Counted from the stretch's first letter, positions 1 through 8,814 are shown. The stretch is DNA of 64,000 bases from Ancrocorticia sp039812645 (GCA_039812645.1 JBDIAV010000007.1:1-64000); one strand, 5' to 3'. Notes: generated by a model from the letters alone, not told the origin. Program-made: numbers and translations.

Positions 1-53
1 GCTTCCCATGTATCCCGCATATCCGCGAGAGCTCCCGCACTGCTCGACCGCAT
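1..53 (-). CDS. atpH: ATP synthase F1 delta subunit, N-terminal fragment (partial)
   Basis: Only the first 17 codons lie in the window. The ATG overlaps the atpF stop by one base (TAATG), as expected for translational coupling in an atp operon. The visible start reads MRSSSAGALADMRDTWE, which resembles the N-terminus of actinobacterial delta subunits (basic and serine-rich, then an amphipathic helix). The delta subunit joins F1 to the peripheral stalk made by subunit b. The rest of the gene lies beyond the left edge. The call rests mainly on operon position and the short match. Confidence 0.75.
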   Translation of the reverse strand, partial: MRSSSAGALADMRDTWE

Positions 54-622
54 TAGCCCTCCCGAGACTTTGCTGCGACCGGAGCCGCATTGTTCTGCTG
101 CTCCAGCTCATCAAGGAAACGATCAACGATATCCTCAGACACCTGCGGATCAAGGGCCTGGGCACCGACGATCTTCTCGGCCAGTTCAATAGCGAGCGAC
201 CCCACTTCGGAGCGCAGGACGCGCTTGGCGGCTTCGGTATCGACTTCGAGCTGGCGATGCGCCGTTTCGGCAATACGCTGCGCACCAACGACGGCGTCCT
301 TCTTTGCCTTCTCGACAATATCCGCGGCGTTGACCTTGGCCTGGTTACGAATGTGAGCAGCCTCGCGATGAGCCTCGTTCACTTCTTCAGCCAAGATCTC
401 TCGATCGCGGGCCATCTCTTCTTTGGCGCGTGCCGCGGCAGAAAGTCCGTCCTCGATTTGCGTGCGGCGCTCATCCAGAATCCGGACGAACGTCGGCCAC
501 GCCATCTTGTACATGACGAAAGCGACGATCACGAAGGCAATGCTGCCCCAAATGAGATCCGGCCACGCCGGAAGGAGGATATTGTGCTCCTCCCCTGCTG
601 CCAGAATGTTCGCAGTCATCAT
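53..622 (-). CDS. atpF: ATP synthase F0 subunit b
   Basis: Subunit b forms the peripheral stalk that holds F1 against the membrane a-subunit. The 189-residue product has one N-terminal membrane segment (about residues 19-42, DLIWGSIAFVIVAFVMYKM), then a long charged alanine-rich helix with an ERRTQIEDGLSAA stretch typical of the b-subunit dimer region. Length fits the actinobacterial type, in which b and delta are separate genes. The start overlaps the atpE stop (ATGATGA), so either of two adjacent ATG codons could be used. It lies between atpE and atpH in the usual order B-E-F-H. Confidence 0.95.
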   Translation of the reverse strand: MMTANILAAGEEHNILLPAWPDLIWGSIAFVIVAFVMYKMAWPTFVRILDERRTQIEDGLSAAARAKEEMARDREILAEEVNEAHREAAHIRNQAKVNAADIVEKAKKDAVVGAQRIAETAHRQLEVDTEAAKRVLRSEVGSLAIELAEKIVGAQALDPQVSEDIVDRFLDELEQQNNAAPVAAKSREG

Positions 623-828
623 GCTCCGAAGACGAGTCCAGCCACGAAGCCGATCAGGCCGAGAGCCTCAACGAATGCGGTAGCAATAAGCATGTTAACG
701 CGGAGGAAGCTCTTGACCTCAGGCTGGCGAGCGGTTGCTTCCTGCGTGCCGGCGGCAAGGAGTCCAATACCAATGCCAGGTCCAATGGTGGCGAGGCCGT
801 AACCGATGGTTGCGATATTGCCGATCAT
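619..828 (-). CDS. atpE: ATP synthase F0 subunit c
   Basis: Subunit c forms the proton-driven rotor ring. The 69-residue protein is a two-helix hairpin with a glycine-rich first helix (GPGIGIGLLAAG), a polar loop containing RQP (34-36), and a second helix carrying the ion-binding carboxylate Glu54 in AFVEALGLIGF. I see no sodium-type motif, so proton coupling is inferred. The gene is preceded by GGAAGAAACATT and lies 34 bases after atpB. Its stop overlaps the atpF start. Confidence 0.96.
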   Translation of the reverse strand: MIGNIATIGYGLATIGPGIGIGLLAAGTQEATARQPEVKSFLRVNMLIATAFVEALGLIGFVAGLVFGA

Positions 829-862
829 AATGTTTCTTCCTTTTGGTTGGTTGTGGAAAAGA

Positions 863-1678
863 TCAGTGCTCTTCGATGGACAACGAGATGTAGATCGATG
901 TCAACAAAGCAAAAATGTATGCCTGCAACGCGGCAATGAAAATCTCGAACGCGACAAACGCAATTCCCGCCAGCAACGTGACAGTGCCAAGGCTGATGCC
1001 CATCACGCCACTCAGTCCTGTGTACAGGAAGTTCGTGCCCACGAAACACAGCACGAGGATGAGATGGCCGGCAATCATGTTTGCCATGAGTCGGATCGTC
1101 AGAGTTGCCGGACGAATAATGAAGTTCGAGAGGAACTCAATGGGAATCATCAGGAAGTAGAGAACCCACGGCATGCCCTTGGGCATGAGCTGGTTCTTGA
1201 AGAAGTGCAGCACACCCTGTTCACGAATACCGGCGGCAATGAAGCCAACGTAGGCAACCAGAGCGTATACGAGCGGCATTCCAATGACGGATGTGGCAGC
1301 AATCTGCAATCCCGGGATCACACCCGTGACGTTCATGAACAAGACGCCAAAGAACAGCGTGGCCAGAAGTGGCAAGTAACGGTCGGCTTTGTCCTCGCCG
1401 ATAATCTCATAGCCGATCTGCTTGCGGACGAAATCCATGAGATATTCGACGCCAGCTTGAGCTCGGCCCGGCACTAACTTGGCGCGGCGAGCGTATAGCC
1501 CGAACACGAGGACCAATGCCACCACCGCAATCAATCGCACCATGATGAGGCGATTGATCTCGAAGGGGGTTCCTTCGAACAAGAATGGGGTGGGGAAGAA
1601 CTCTTCAAGTCCGGGCACGTGCCAGGAATCGTCACCGGCGGCTAACACCGCAGCGGCGGCTTGGAATGTGAGCGACAA
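863..1678 (-). CDS. atpB: ATP synthase F0 subunit a
   Basis: Subunit a forms the proton half-channels next to the c ring. The 271-residue product is strongly hydrophobic with about five to six membrane segments. The conserved region near IRPATLTIRLMANMIAGHL holds the essential arginine of the a-subunit, and the C-terminal helix has AFEIFIAALQAYIFALL. The start codon appears to be TTG (TTG TCG CTC ACA) preceded by GGAGGACGGGC, a good ribosome binding site. A promoter-like element lies about 70 bases upstream, so the atp genes may have their own transcript as well as readthrough from the prfA-wecA genes. Confidence 0.95.
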   Translation of the reverse strand: MSLTFQAAAAVLAAGDDSWHVPGLEEFFPTPFLFEGTPFEINRLIMVRLIAVVALVLVFGLYARRAKLVPGRAQAGVEYLMDFVRKQIGYEIIGEDKADRYLPLLATLFFGVLFMNVTGVIPGLQIAATSVIGMPLVYALVAYVGFIAAGIREQGVLHFFKNQLMPKGMPWVLYFLMIPIEFLSNFIIRPATLTIRLMANMIAGHLILVLCFVGTNFLYTGLSGVMGISLGTVTLLAGIAFVAFEIFIAALQAYIFALLTSIYISLSIEEH

Positions 1679-1745
1679 GCCCGTCCTCCGAACATATCGA
1701 GGTGTTCAACTAGAGGAGCAACAACGTTCCTCAGGTACGCGCCCC

Positions 1746-1775
1746 ATCATACCGAGAATTCCCGCCTGTAGTGAA
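1746..1775 (-). promoter_or_regulatory. Putative promoter of the atp operon
   Basis: Reading on the minus strand, TTCACT (1770-1775) and TATGAT (1746-1751) are separated by 18 bases, close to the -35/-10 pattern of housekeeping sigma promoters. Transcription would start near 1739, about 60 bases before the TTG of atpB. This is inferred by eye; the -35 box is only a four-of-six match. Confidence 0.45.
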
Positions 1776-1839
1776 CCTTAAGAAGGGCATAAAAGTACCT
1801 GAATTGGCCACATTTACCTCGCAGCCAGGTCAACCTTCA

Positions 1840-2301
1840 CTAGTTCTCCCCTATATCCCGGTCAGAAACATCCAAGCCAGGACCTTCACCCCGCACAACC
1901 ACAACGCTCATTGTGATAAGCGATACAATTTCCAGCACGATCAGGGAAATGACAAGCGCTCGCCCATTCATCTCCAGAGAGTTCAATGCCAGAGCCACAC
2001 ACCCGACAATCACAACGATCTTCACAAGATACCCGGCAACGGCAACAACCACCCCGGGAATCACATCAATGGCCGCAGCGACGGTGGTAATTAGGCCCGA
2101 GAGAAGAACCGCGGCAGCGGCCACAACAATCGCGAGAGCCGTCTGAGATTCACCAATCGCGGCAAAAATACCCGCGCCGATTCCCCCTGCGCCTCCCACG
2201 CAGACAAGTGTCCATACGAAGACCAACAAGAAAAGCTGACGGACAGTGCGTTGCTGGCCCGGCTGGCGTCGGAGAAAGCCCCCCTTGTGTGACTGTGCCA
2301 T
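1840..2301 (-). CDS. Small membrane protein, AtpI-like by position
   Basis: The 153-residue product has a basic N-terminus (FLRRQPGQQRTVRQ) and four hydrophobic segments (about residues 22-48, 54-78, 81-104 and 113-137), followed by a polar tail. It sits between the wecA-like gene and atpB, where many bacteria carry AtpI or another small membrane protein linked to the c ring or to ion supply. I see no diagnostic catalytic motif. The function is therefore assigned by position and topology only. It starts two bases after wecA ends, indicating co-transcription. Confidence 0.6.
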   Translation of the reverse strand: MAQSHKGGFLRRQPGQQRTVRQLFLLVFVWTLVCVGGAGGIGAGIFAAIGESQTALAIVVAAAAVLLSGLITTVAAAIDVIPGVVVAVAGYLVKIVVIVGCVALALNSLEMNGRALVISLIVLEIVSLITMSVVVVRGEGPGLDVSDRDIGEN

Positions 2302-2303
2302 GA

Positions 2304-3452
2304 TCAGTTGTCACCAATCACGTTGACGTCAGGAATTCTCGTGGTGGCATCGTCGTCGTCGGAATTTTTTCCTGATAGAAGTTGCTGCCGGGTGAGAATA
2401 ATGCCGATAAGCGCGGCCACACCCACCGCAGCAATGACATACTTCGCGGGCCAAATAACCATGGCCACACCACCCACCGAGGCGATGGCAGCCCAGATGT
2501 AGAGCACGAGCACCGCCCCCGAATGCGAGTGCCCACGGCGGAGGAGGCGGTGATGGAGGTGGCCAGCGTCGGCATGGAAGGGACTCTGCCCCTTGGCCAC
2601 GCGTCGCACCACTGCCCACACCAGGTCAATAAGGGGAAGGAGGATCACTACCGCGGGAACGAGAATGGGCACGTAAGCGGGCAACGCGTGACCCACCGAG
2701 GTATTGGCCGGATCAATCTGGCCGGTGACGAGAATACCCGCGCCGGCGATCACCACGCCCAGCATGTACGCGCCGGAATCACCCATAAATATCCGCGCGG
2801 GATGGAAGTTGTGAGGGAGAAAACCAAGGCACACCCCCACCAGCGCGGCTACCACCACGGAGGAGACCGCCGCGTAGTTATCCGGGCTGGCATCACGCGC
2901 CAGGTAGTAGGAATACGCGAAGAAGGCCAAGCCCGCGATACCTACGATCCCCGCGGCGAGTCCGTCCAAGCCGTCCATGAAATTGACAGCATTGACCACC
3001 ACAAGAACCACAACGATTGTCACAAAGAGCGACATGCGACTTGAGCCGACCGTCAACCCCATCAATGGGATCGACATGAGCTGTACTCCCTGCCAGGCCA
3101 TCACTCCTGCCGCGAGTACCTCACCCGCCAGCTTCGTATACCAGTCGAGCTGCCAGATATCGTCAAGGGCTCCCACGAGGCACATGAGCCCGGCCCCAAT
3201 GAGCACGCCCCACACCCCCGAACCGGGGCGAAACACCCAGTACAAATAGGGAATCTGGGAGGCGACAAGAAGCGAAAGCAGGAGCCCAAGGTACATCGCC
3301 ACTCCACCCAGCCGCGGGATCGGAATGGTGTTGACGTCACGCGCGCGAACCTGACTCACCGCACCCATTTTGAGCGCAAGACGCCGCAGCGCGGGAACCA
3401 TCAAATAGGTGATGGCCGCGGCGAGAATCATGACCAGCAGGTAGACGCGCAA
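2304..3452 (-). CDS. wecA: Undecaprenyl-phosphate GlcNAc-1-phosphate transferase family (WecA/MraY superfamily)
   Basis: This membrane enzyme should move a sugar-1-phosphate from a UDP-sugar onto a polyprenyl phosphate, the first step of cell-wall polysaccharide or linkage-unit synthesis. The 382-residue product has about eleven membrane segments and the superfamily motifs: GALDDIW, NAVNFMDGLDGLAAG, FMGDSGAYMLG and the HLHHRLLRRGHS loop, which favours WecA/TagO over MraY. The acidic C-terminal tail (SDDDDATT) is unremarkable. The start is probably TTG, 8 bases after tsaC. The arrangement tsaC-wecA-AtpI-like-atp is a known actinobacterial gene order. Confidence 0.88.
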   Translation of the reverse strand: MRVYLLVMILAAAITYLMVPALRRLALKMGAVSQVRARDVNTIPIPRLGGVAMYLGLLLSLLVASQIPYLYWVFRPGSGVWGVLIGAGLMCLVGALDDIWQLDWYTKLAGEVLAAGVMAWQGVQLMSIPLMGLTVGSSRMSLFVTIVVVLVVVNAVNFMDGLDGLAAGIVGIAGLAFFAYSYYLARDASPDNYAAVSSVVVAALVGVCLGFLPHNFHPARIFMGDSGAYMLGVVIAGAGILVTGQIDPANTSVGHALPAYVPILVPAVVILLPLIDLVWAVVRRVAKGQSPFHADAGHLHHRLLRRGHSHSGAVLVLYIWAAIASVGGVAMVIWPAKYVIAAVGVAALIGIILTRQQLLSGKNSDDDDATTRIPDVNVIGDN

Positions 3453-3460
3453 ATCTCAGC

Positions 3461-4096
3461 TCAGTTCTTAGACGGGCTCTCGACGGTACCAAAGCGGGCG
3501 ATGTCCTGCGCCTCAATTGCTCCGTGGCGAACGATTGTCAAAGTATCTCCGACAATCACAATAGTGGAGGGAACACCACCGCCGCACTCTCCACCGTCGA
3601 GGTAAACGGCGATCTTCTCACCTAGCTGATCGCTGGCCTGGGTCACGGTAGCCGCAGGGTGGCGAGCAGTGAGATTAGCACTGGAGACCGCTAGCGGACC
3701 GGTGCGGCGCAGTAGTTCGAGAGCGATGGGATTATTGGGCATACGCAGCGCGACGGTTCCATTCGTCTCACCAAGATCCCAGCCAATTTCTTCGCGGGCT
3801 GGCAGGATGATCGTCAGCGCGCCGGGCCAGTATTCCTTCATGAGGGCGCGCGCCACCGGCGGGATGGAGACGGCGAGCTTCTCGGCGTCCTCAATGCTCG
3901 CGACGAGAACAGGCGACGGCTTATCGCGCCCTCGCCCCTTCGCGGTAAGTAGCTTGTCCACCGCTTTCGGGGAGAAGGCGTCGGCTCCCACGCCGTACAC
4001 GGTATCCGTGGGGAGGACAACAAGTTCACCAGCGCGAATCGCGTCGATGGCGGCCGCAAGGGCTTCATCTTCATTCGTCAGACAATCGACAATCAT
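3461..4096 (-). CDS. tsaC: L-threonylcarbamoyladenylate synthase (YrdC/Sua5 family)
   Basis: The enzyme makes threonylcarbamoyl-AMP for the t6A37 modification of ANN-decoding tRNAs. The 211-residue product has the YrdC fold signature LPTDTVYGVGADAF near the start, the KGRGRDKPSP nucleotide-binding loop, and SSANLTARHPA further on. It lacks the extra C-terminal domain of long Sua5 proteins. I place the start at the ATG at 4096, preceded by GAAAGGACACCA; a longer reading frame upstream is just the end of prmC. The start overlaps the prmC stop by ATGA, implying coupling. Confidence 0.9.
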   Translation of the reverse strand: MIVDCLTNEDEALAAAIDAIRAGELVVLPTDTVYGVGADAFSPKAVDKLLTAKGRGRDKPSPVLVASIEDAEKLAVSIPPVARALMKEYWPGALTIILPAREEIGWDLGETNGTVALRMPNNPIALELLRRTGPLAVSSANLTARHPAATVTQASDQLGEKIAVYLDGGECGGGVPSTIVIVGDTLTIVRHGAIEAQDIARFGTVESPSKN

Positions 4097-5067
4097 TGGT
4101 GTCCTTTCGATTCGACACTGTCGCATCCAAGCCGCGCCCACAACCAACGGGGGCGGCCGGTGTAATCGTATCCGGTGCGCGCCTGGGCAAATCCAACCGC
4201 GAGGGCCGCGCTGACCAGCGCTTCTGCCTGCTCCTCAGCGTGCTCCATAACCAGCGTACCGCCCGGACGCAGCAGCTCAGCCGCGCGGGCGATGAGCTCG
4301 CGCGGAAGATCGGTACCATCCACGCCTCCGCCCCATAGCGCCAGCGCAGGGTCCGAGAGCGCTTCCACGCTCACGTTGTGCGTGAGTGGAACGTAGGGAG
4401 GATTAGTAACGACGACGTCGACCTGCCCTAAGAGGTTCGACAGTTCCGTCCGCGCATCCCCCTGAACGAGATCGACGACGGAGCCATAGCGCACGTTGTT
4501 CTCACGTGCCACCTCCATGGCGGTCTCCGAGAGTTCGACGCCAATGACTCGGGCATTCGCAACCTCTGTGGCCAGGGCTAACGCAATGGCACCACTGCCG
4601 GTGCATAGATCCACGGCGAGAGGAGTGGGGGCTGTGCCTTCGCTCTCAGGTGAGGCTTCAGGAAGCCGCGATCTGACGTCGTCGTTCGAAAGAGATATTG
4701 GAGATTGTCTAGCGGCGGCGCCGCGTTGAGAAACAACCGCACGCAAAGCCGTGATCGCCTCTTCGGCGACAAGTTCGGTCTCCGGGCGGACGATAAAACA
4801 GCCGGGACGGCTCAGCAGTTCGAGATAGCGAAAATACATGACGCCGGTGATGTGCTGGAGCGGGACCCGTACGGCACGCTCGGCCACCATGGAATCAAAA
4901 CGCGCGCGTTGCTCAGGTGTGGGGAATGAACCGGACGCGAGAAGTGCGTGCAGGCGTTCTCCCCCGGCGACCTCCGCAAGTTCGCGCGCGTCAGCCTCGG
5001 GAGATTCCAGACCCGCCGCGCGGAAAGCCGCCGTCGCCCCGGCGATGAGCTCATTCCAGCTCATCAC
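4093..5067 (-). CDS. prmC: Release factor glutamine methyltransferase
   Basis: PrmC methylates the GGQ glutamine of RF1 and RF2. The SAM-binding motif is DLCTGSGAIALALA and the catalytic motif is NPPYVPL. Compared with typical family members of about 280 residues, this 324-residue protein carries a polar low-complexity insertion of roughly 35 residues (about 138-172, rich in S, P, E) between the N-terminal helical domain and the Rossmann domain. It overlaps prfA by four bases, and placing the enzyme right after its substrate's gene is the common arrangement. Confidence 0.93.
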   Translation of the reverse strand: MMSWNELIAGATAAFRAAGLESPEADARELAEVAGGERLHALLASGSFPTPEQRARFDSMVAERAVRVPLQHITGVMYFRYLELLSRPGCFIVRPETELVAEEAITALRAVVSQRGAAARQSPISLSNDDVRSRLPEASPESEGTAPTPLAVDLCTGSGAIALALATEVANARVIGVELSETAMEVARENNVRYGSVVDLVQGDARTELSNLLGQVDVVVTNPPYVPLTHNVSVEALSDPALALWGGGVDGTDLPRELIARAAELLRPGGTLVMEHAEEQAEALVSAALAVGFAQARTGYDYTGRPRWLWARLGCDSVESKGHQ

Positions 5068-6164
5068 TCCTCCGCGTTGGCCAGCCGTTCGGCCTCGTCC
5101 ATCGTGCGAGCCGAATCAATAAGCGGCTCCAGATTGCCAGCGAGGACCTGATCGAGGTTGTATGCCTTGTATCCGGTGCGATGGTCGGAAATGCGATTCT
5201 CAGGGAAATTGTACGTACGGATACGTTCCGAGCGATCCACAGTGCGCACCTGGCTGCGCCGCAGCGCCGCGTTCTCCTCAGCCTGCTGATCCAGCTGCAT
5301 CTGGCGCAAACGCGCGCGCAGCACACGCATAGCCGCCTCGCGGTTCTGGATTTGCGACTTCTCATCCTGCATCGACACCACCACGCCGGTGGGAAGATGC
5401 GTGATGCGGACGGCCGAATCGGTAGTGTTCACAGACTGACCGCCGGGTCCGGAAGAACGGTAGACGTCGATACGCAAGTCATTATCGTTAATCTCCACCT
5501 CGCCCGGGTCATCTACCTCGGCAAACACCAGCACGCCGGCAGCGGAGGTGTGGATACGGCCCTGCGATTCCGTGACGGGCACACGCTGCACGCGATGCAC
5601 TCCGGCCTCGTACTTGAGGTGGGCCCACACTCCATCGGCAGGATCCTCGATGGTTCCCTTGGTACGAACTGCAAGCTGGATATCCTTGTAGCCGCCCATG
5701 TCGGTGCTCGTCGAGGAGAGTACCTGGACGCTCCAACCCTTGGATTCGGCATAACGCTCGTACATACGCTCGAGGTCCGCGGCAAAGAGCGCCGACTCCT
5801 CTCCGCCCTCGCCTGCCTTGACCTCAACGATGGCATCGCGGGCGTCATCTGGGTCGCGCGAGATGAGGACGTCACGTAACTGTGCTTCAAGCTCGGTAAA
5901 GGTAGCTTCAAGTCCGGGAAGTTCGGGCTTGAACAGTTCGGCATCCTCGCCGCCTGCCGCCACGATCTCGCGTGCTTCTGCTACATCCTCTGCCGCGGTT
6001 TTGTACGCGCGGTAGACGCGGACCACACGCCCTAGTTCCGCGTAACGGCGCCCCAGCGAACGCATCTTGTCCGGAGAACTGAGAACCTCGGGAGAGGACA
6101 TCTCGCCCTCAATACGCTCGAACTCGGCCATCATCTGTTCGGCTAAATCGACCTGATTACTCAT
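5064..6164 (-). CDS. prfA: Peptide chain release factor 1
   Basis: RF1 recognises UAA and UAG stop codons and triggers peptide release. The 366-residue protein has the PVT tripeptide anticodon (in QRVPVTESQGR, about residue 196), which defines RF1 specificity, and the GGQ catalytic loop (SGPGGQSVNTTDS, about residue 240). The N-terminal domain is helical and acidic. It is the first gene of a run continuing through prmC and tsaC. The ATG is preceded by GCGAAGGAGTAGAAC, a strong ribosome binding site. Confidence 0.97.
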   Translation of the reverse strand: MSNQVDLAEQMMAEFERIEGEMSSPEVLSSPDKMRSLGRRYAELGRVVRVYRAYKTAAEDVAEAREIVAAGGEDAELFKPELPGLEATFTELEAQLRDVLISRDPDDARDAIVEVKAGEGGEESALFAADLERMYERYAESKGWSVQVLSSTSTDMGGYKDIQLAVRTKGTIEDPADGVWAHLKYEAGVHRVQRVPVTESQGRIHTSAAGVLVFAEVDDPGEVEINDNDLRIDVYRSSGPGGQSVNTTDSAVRITHLPTGVVVSMQDEKSQIQNREAAMRVLRARLRQMQLDQQAEENAALRRSQVRTVDRSERIRTYNFPENRISDHRTGYKAYNLDQVLAGNLEPLIDSARTMDEAERLANAEE

Positions 6165-6290
6165 GTTCTACTCCTTCGCGGGTGGACCTGGCATTTCTTA
6201 CCACCGCCCGCCGCCACTTCTCGATGCTACCTACTGAGGCTTGCAATACGCGCTCGTGATGAACGCTGGTGATTCACTCGTTTCACGGCA

Positions 6291-6321
6291 GACGCCGACA
6301 CAGCTGAGCTGTGTCGGCGTC
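6291..6321 (-). terminator. Hairpin after rpmE
   Basis: A perfect 15-base-pair inverted repeat (6291-6305 and 6307-6321) lies just beyond the rpmE stop. There is no clear T-run on the rpmE strand. It probably acts as a terminator or 3'-end stabiliser between rpmE and prfA. Confidence 0.7.
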
Positions 6322-6336
6322 CCCACGATGAGAAAA

Positions 6337-6549
6337 TTACTTCTTGCGCTTGCCGTAGCGAGCCTCGAAGCGAGCAACACGGCCGCCGGTATCGAGAATC
6401 TTCTGCTTGCCGGTGTAGAACGGGTGGCATGCGTTGCAGACGTCCACGCGCAGCTCGTCACGAGCAATGGTGGAGCGGGTCTCGAACTCGTTACCGCAGG
6501 TGCAGGTGACCTTGACGGTGTGGTAATCAGGGTGGATTCCCTGCTTCAT
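6337..6549 (-). CDS. rpmE: 50S ribosomal protein bL31, zinc-binding form
   Basis: The 70-residue protein begins MKQGIHPDYH and contains CTCGNEFETRS and CNACHPFYTG, giving the four cysteines of the zinc-containing (C+) form of bL31 and no sign of the zinc-independent paralogue. It ends KRKK. The ATG at 6549 is preceded by AAGGAGATATGCC, so I reject the 15-residue longer reading frame. It is a single gene flanked by hairpins on both sides. Confidence 0.96.
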   Translation of the reverse strand: MKQGIHPDYHTVKVTCTCGNEFETRSTIARDELRVDVCNACHPFYTGKQKILDTGGRVARFEARYGKRKK

Positions 6550-6678
6550 GGCATATCTCCTTGGATCGTTTTGCGCCCCGGGTCCAATCCGCAAGCCGTA
6601 GCGTATTGACGCCGCGTACTCTGCCCGTTTGACGAGCGACGAACCGGTGAACCGAAAGCCGACGAAACATTATGACAC

Positions 6679-6720
6679 GCTCACCCGCACGGCTGCCAGA
6701 GATGGCAGGTGCGGGTGAGC
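6679..6720 (-). terminator. Rho-gene terminator hairpin
   Basis: Arms 6679-6690 and 6709-6720 pair perfectly over 12 bases, and an inner CTGCCA/TGGCAG stem closes on a GAGA loop. The hairpin lies about 100 bases beyond the rho stop and upstream of rpmE, so it probably ends the rho transcript. Confidence 0.7.
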
Positions 6721-6822
6721 AAGTGCACGCCTTGATGGCGCGACTATGTAGTTGATGGCGAGGAACATGGGCGCCGGAGCGAATGCCCTGTACCGGATGT
6801 TCCCACTCGAACCGATATCCGG

Positions 6823-8814
6823 TTACTGGCCCGATGCCTGCATCGACCGGAGGATCGACACGAGGAACTCGGCGTTGTTCTCTGTCTTGCGCAAGCGCCC
6901 AAGCAGGAAGTCCGAGGCCTCATTGACATCCAGCGTGCCCATGGCCCGGCGCAGCTGCCAAATAACCTTGAGCTCCTCCTGCGTGAAGAGTAGCTCCTCA
7001 CGACGGGTACCCGAAGCGTTGACGTCGATAGCCGGGAAAATACGGCGATCGGCGAGCTGACGGGACAGACGCAATTCCATATTGCCCGTCCCCTTGAACT
7101 CCTCGAAAATGACCTCGTCCATCTTGGAGCCTGTCTCCACCAGCGCCGAGGCGATGATGGTGAGCGAGCCGCCATTTTCGATGTTGCGGGCCGCGCCAAA
7201 GAACTTCTTGGGCGGATAGAGCGCACCGGCATCCACACCACCGGAAAGAATTCGACCGGAGGCCGGGGCCGCGAGGTTGTACGCGCGTGAGAGTCGAGTA
7301 ATCGAGTCAAGAAGAACGACGACGTCCTGGCCCAGCTCCACGAGGCGCTTAGCACGCTCGATAGCCAGTTCGGCGACGATCGTGTGATCGGAGGCCGGAC
7401 GGTCGAAGGTGGAAGCAATAACCTCACCCTTGACCAGGCGCTTCATGTCCGTGACTTCCTCGGGACGCTCGTCTACGAGAACAACCATGAGGTGTACCTG
7501 CGGGTTGTTCGCCGCGATCGCCATGGCAATCTGCTGCATAACCATCGTCTTGCCAGCCTTGGGCGGCGACACGATGAGGCCACGCTGGCCCTTACCAATG
7601 GGGGCAACCAAATCGATGGCGCGAGGAGTGAGGGCCTTCGCACTGGTTTCCATACGCAGCATTTCCTGCGGGTAAAGCGGCGTCAACTTGCCAAACTCAG
7701 GGCGCTCCATGGAACGCTGCGGCTCCAACGAGTTGATGGAATCAACCTGAACGAGCGGATTGAGCTTCGGCCCAAACTTGCGGTGTGGATTACGACCGCG
7801 GTTGTTCTGCTGCTCGCGCTCTGTCCGCTGGCGCACAGCACCAACGATGGCATCACCGCGGCGCAGTCCATACTGCTTAATGATCTGCGGAGTGACAGCG
7901 GCGTCATTGCTTCCGGGCAAATATCCGCCGGTGCGCAAGAAGGCCTGATTTCCTTCGATATCGAGGATACCTGCCACCGGGATGAGGACATCGTCCTCCA
8001 ATGCCTCGGGTGCTTCATCGCGCTGGTTGTCACGCTGACGCGGGTTGCGGTTCTGATTGTCCCGCTGGTTATCGCGCTGATTGTCTCTTTGGTTGTCGCG
8101 TCCGTTACGACCCCGCTCACGGCGGTTACGACGGTTGCGACGGCCGGTGCCTTCGTCCTCCGTAGTCTCGGCGGAGCGGCGCTCAGCGGCTTCACCAATA
8201 GCGTCGAGAGCGGCACGACGATCTTCAGCAGAGACATTATCGTTGCGGTCATGGCGCGTACCGCGAGTATTTTCGCGATTTCCACGGGTCTGACGCTCGC
8301 CACGACTCTGACGATCCCCGCGCTGGCGGCGCGGAGCCTCGTCAGAACGATCGGGCAGGACAATTTCATCTGGCGACGACGGCCGGTGAGAGGCGTGATC
8401 AGCGGACTGAGAGGACTCAGCATCACCGAACTCCGCCTCCACCTGCACGCGCTGCTTACGCGCCGGACGCTCACGCTTACGCGAAGGAAATTCAATATCG
8501 AACGATGCCTGTTCAGCACCCTTCTCTGAGTCCCTAGAATTTTCGGACTTCGCTGACTTTTTATTTACTGCAGGCTCATTCGAGGACGTTGACTCCTGAG
8601 AGGACCGCGCTCCGGATTCACTGTATTCCTCGCCAGCATCCTTGCTTTTCGGCGGACGACCGCGGGTGGCCGGGCCGCGCACTTCGCGGATAGCGGCAAT
8701 GAGGTCTGCCTTGCGTGCCTTGGGGTCTACCTCAATTCCCAAGCCTTGGGCGAGCTCTTTGAGCTCAGGCAGGCGCATCGTTGAGATGGCGCCACTCGTG
8801 CGAGATTCGCTCAC
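6823..8814 (-). CDS. rho: Transcription termination factor Rho
   Basis: Rho is a hexameric RNA-dependent ATPase that ends transcripts. I take the GTG at 8814 as start, with AAGGAAGG seven to eight bases upstream, giving 663 residues. Residues 10-45 form the N-terminal Rho helical domain (LPELKELAQGLGIEVDPKA). Residues about 50-270 are a highly charged, disordered insertion with four tandem RDNQ units at 239-254 and another at 261-264. The RNA-binding cold-shock-like domain follows (about 275-355), then the ATPase core with Walker A SPPKAGKTM (416-424) and MVVLVDERPEEV. Such large insertions occur in actinobacterial Rho proteins. Confidence 0.97.
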   Translation of the reverse strand: MSESRTSGAISTMRLPELKELAQGLGIEVDPKARKADLIAAIREVRGPATRGRPPKSKDAGEEYSESGARSSQESTSSNEPAVNKKSAKSENSRDSEKGAEQASFDIEFPSRKRERPARKQRVQVEAEFGDAESSQSADHASHRPSSPDEIVLPDRSDEAPRRQRGDRQSRGERQTRGNRENTRGTRHDRNDNVSAEDRRAALDAIGEAAERRSAETTEDEGTGRRNRRNRRERGRNGRDNQRDNQRDNQRDNQNRNPRQRDNQRDEAPEALEDDVLIPVAGILDIEGNQAFLRTGGYLPGSNDAAVTPQIIKQYGLRRGDAIVGAVRQRTEREQQNNRGRNPHRKFGPKLNPLVQVDSINSLEPQRSMERPEFGKLTPLYPQEMLRMETSAKALTPRAIDLVAPIGKGQRGLIVSPPKAGKTMVMQQIAMAIAANNPQVHLMVVLVDERPEEVTDMKRLVKGEVIASTFDRPASDHTIVAELAIERAKRLVELGQDVVVLLDSITRLSRAYNLAAPASGRILSGGVDAGALYPPKKFFGAARNIENGGSLTIIASALVETGSKMDEVIFEEFKGTGNMELRLSRQLADRRIFPAIDVNASGTRREELLFTQEELKVIWQLRRAMGTLDVNEASDFLLGRLRKTENNAEFLVSILRSMQASGQ

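Noticed and set aside
7384..8529. Long plus-strand open frame of 381 codons opposite rho
   Set aside because: It is the complement of the rho coding sequence, has no ribosome binding site and no family-like motifs; such shadows are frequent in GC-rich genomes.
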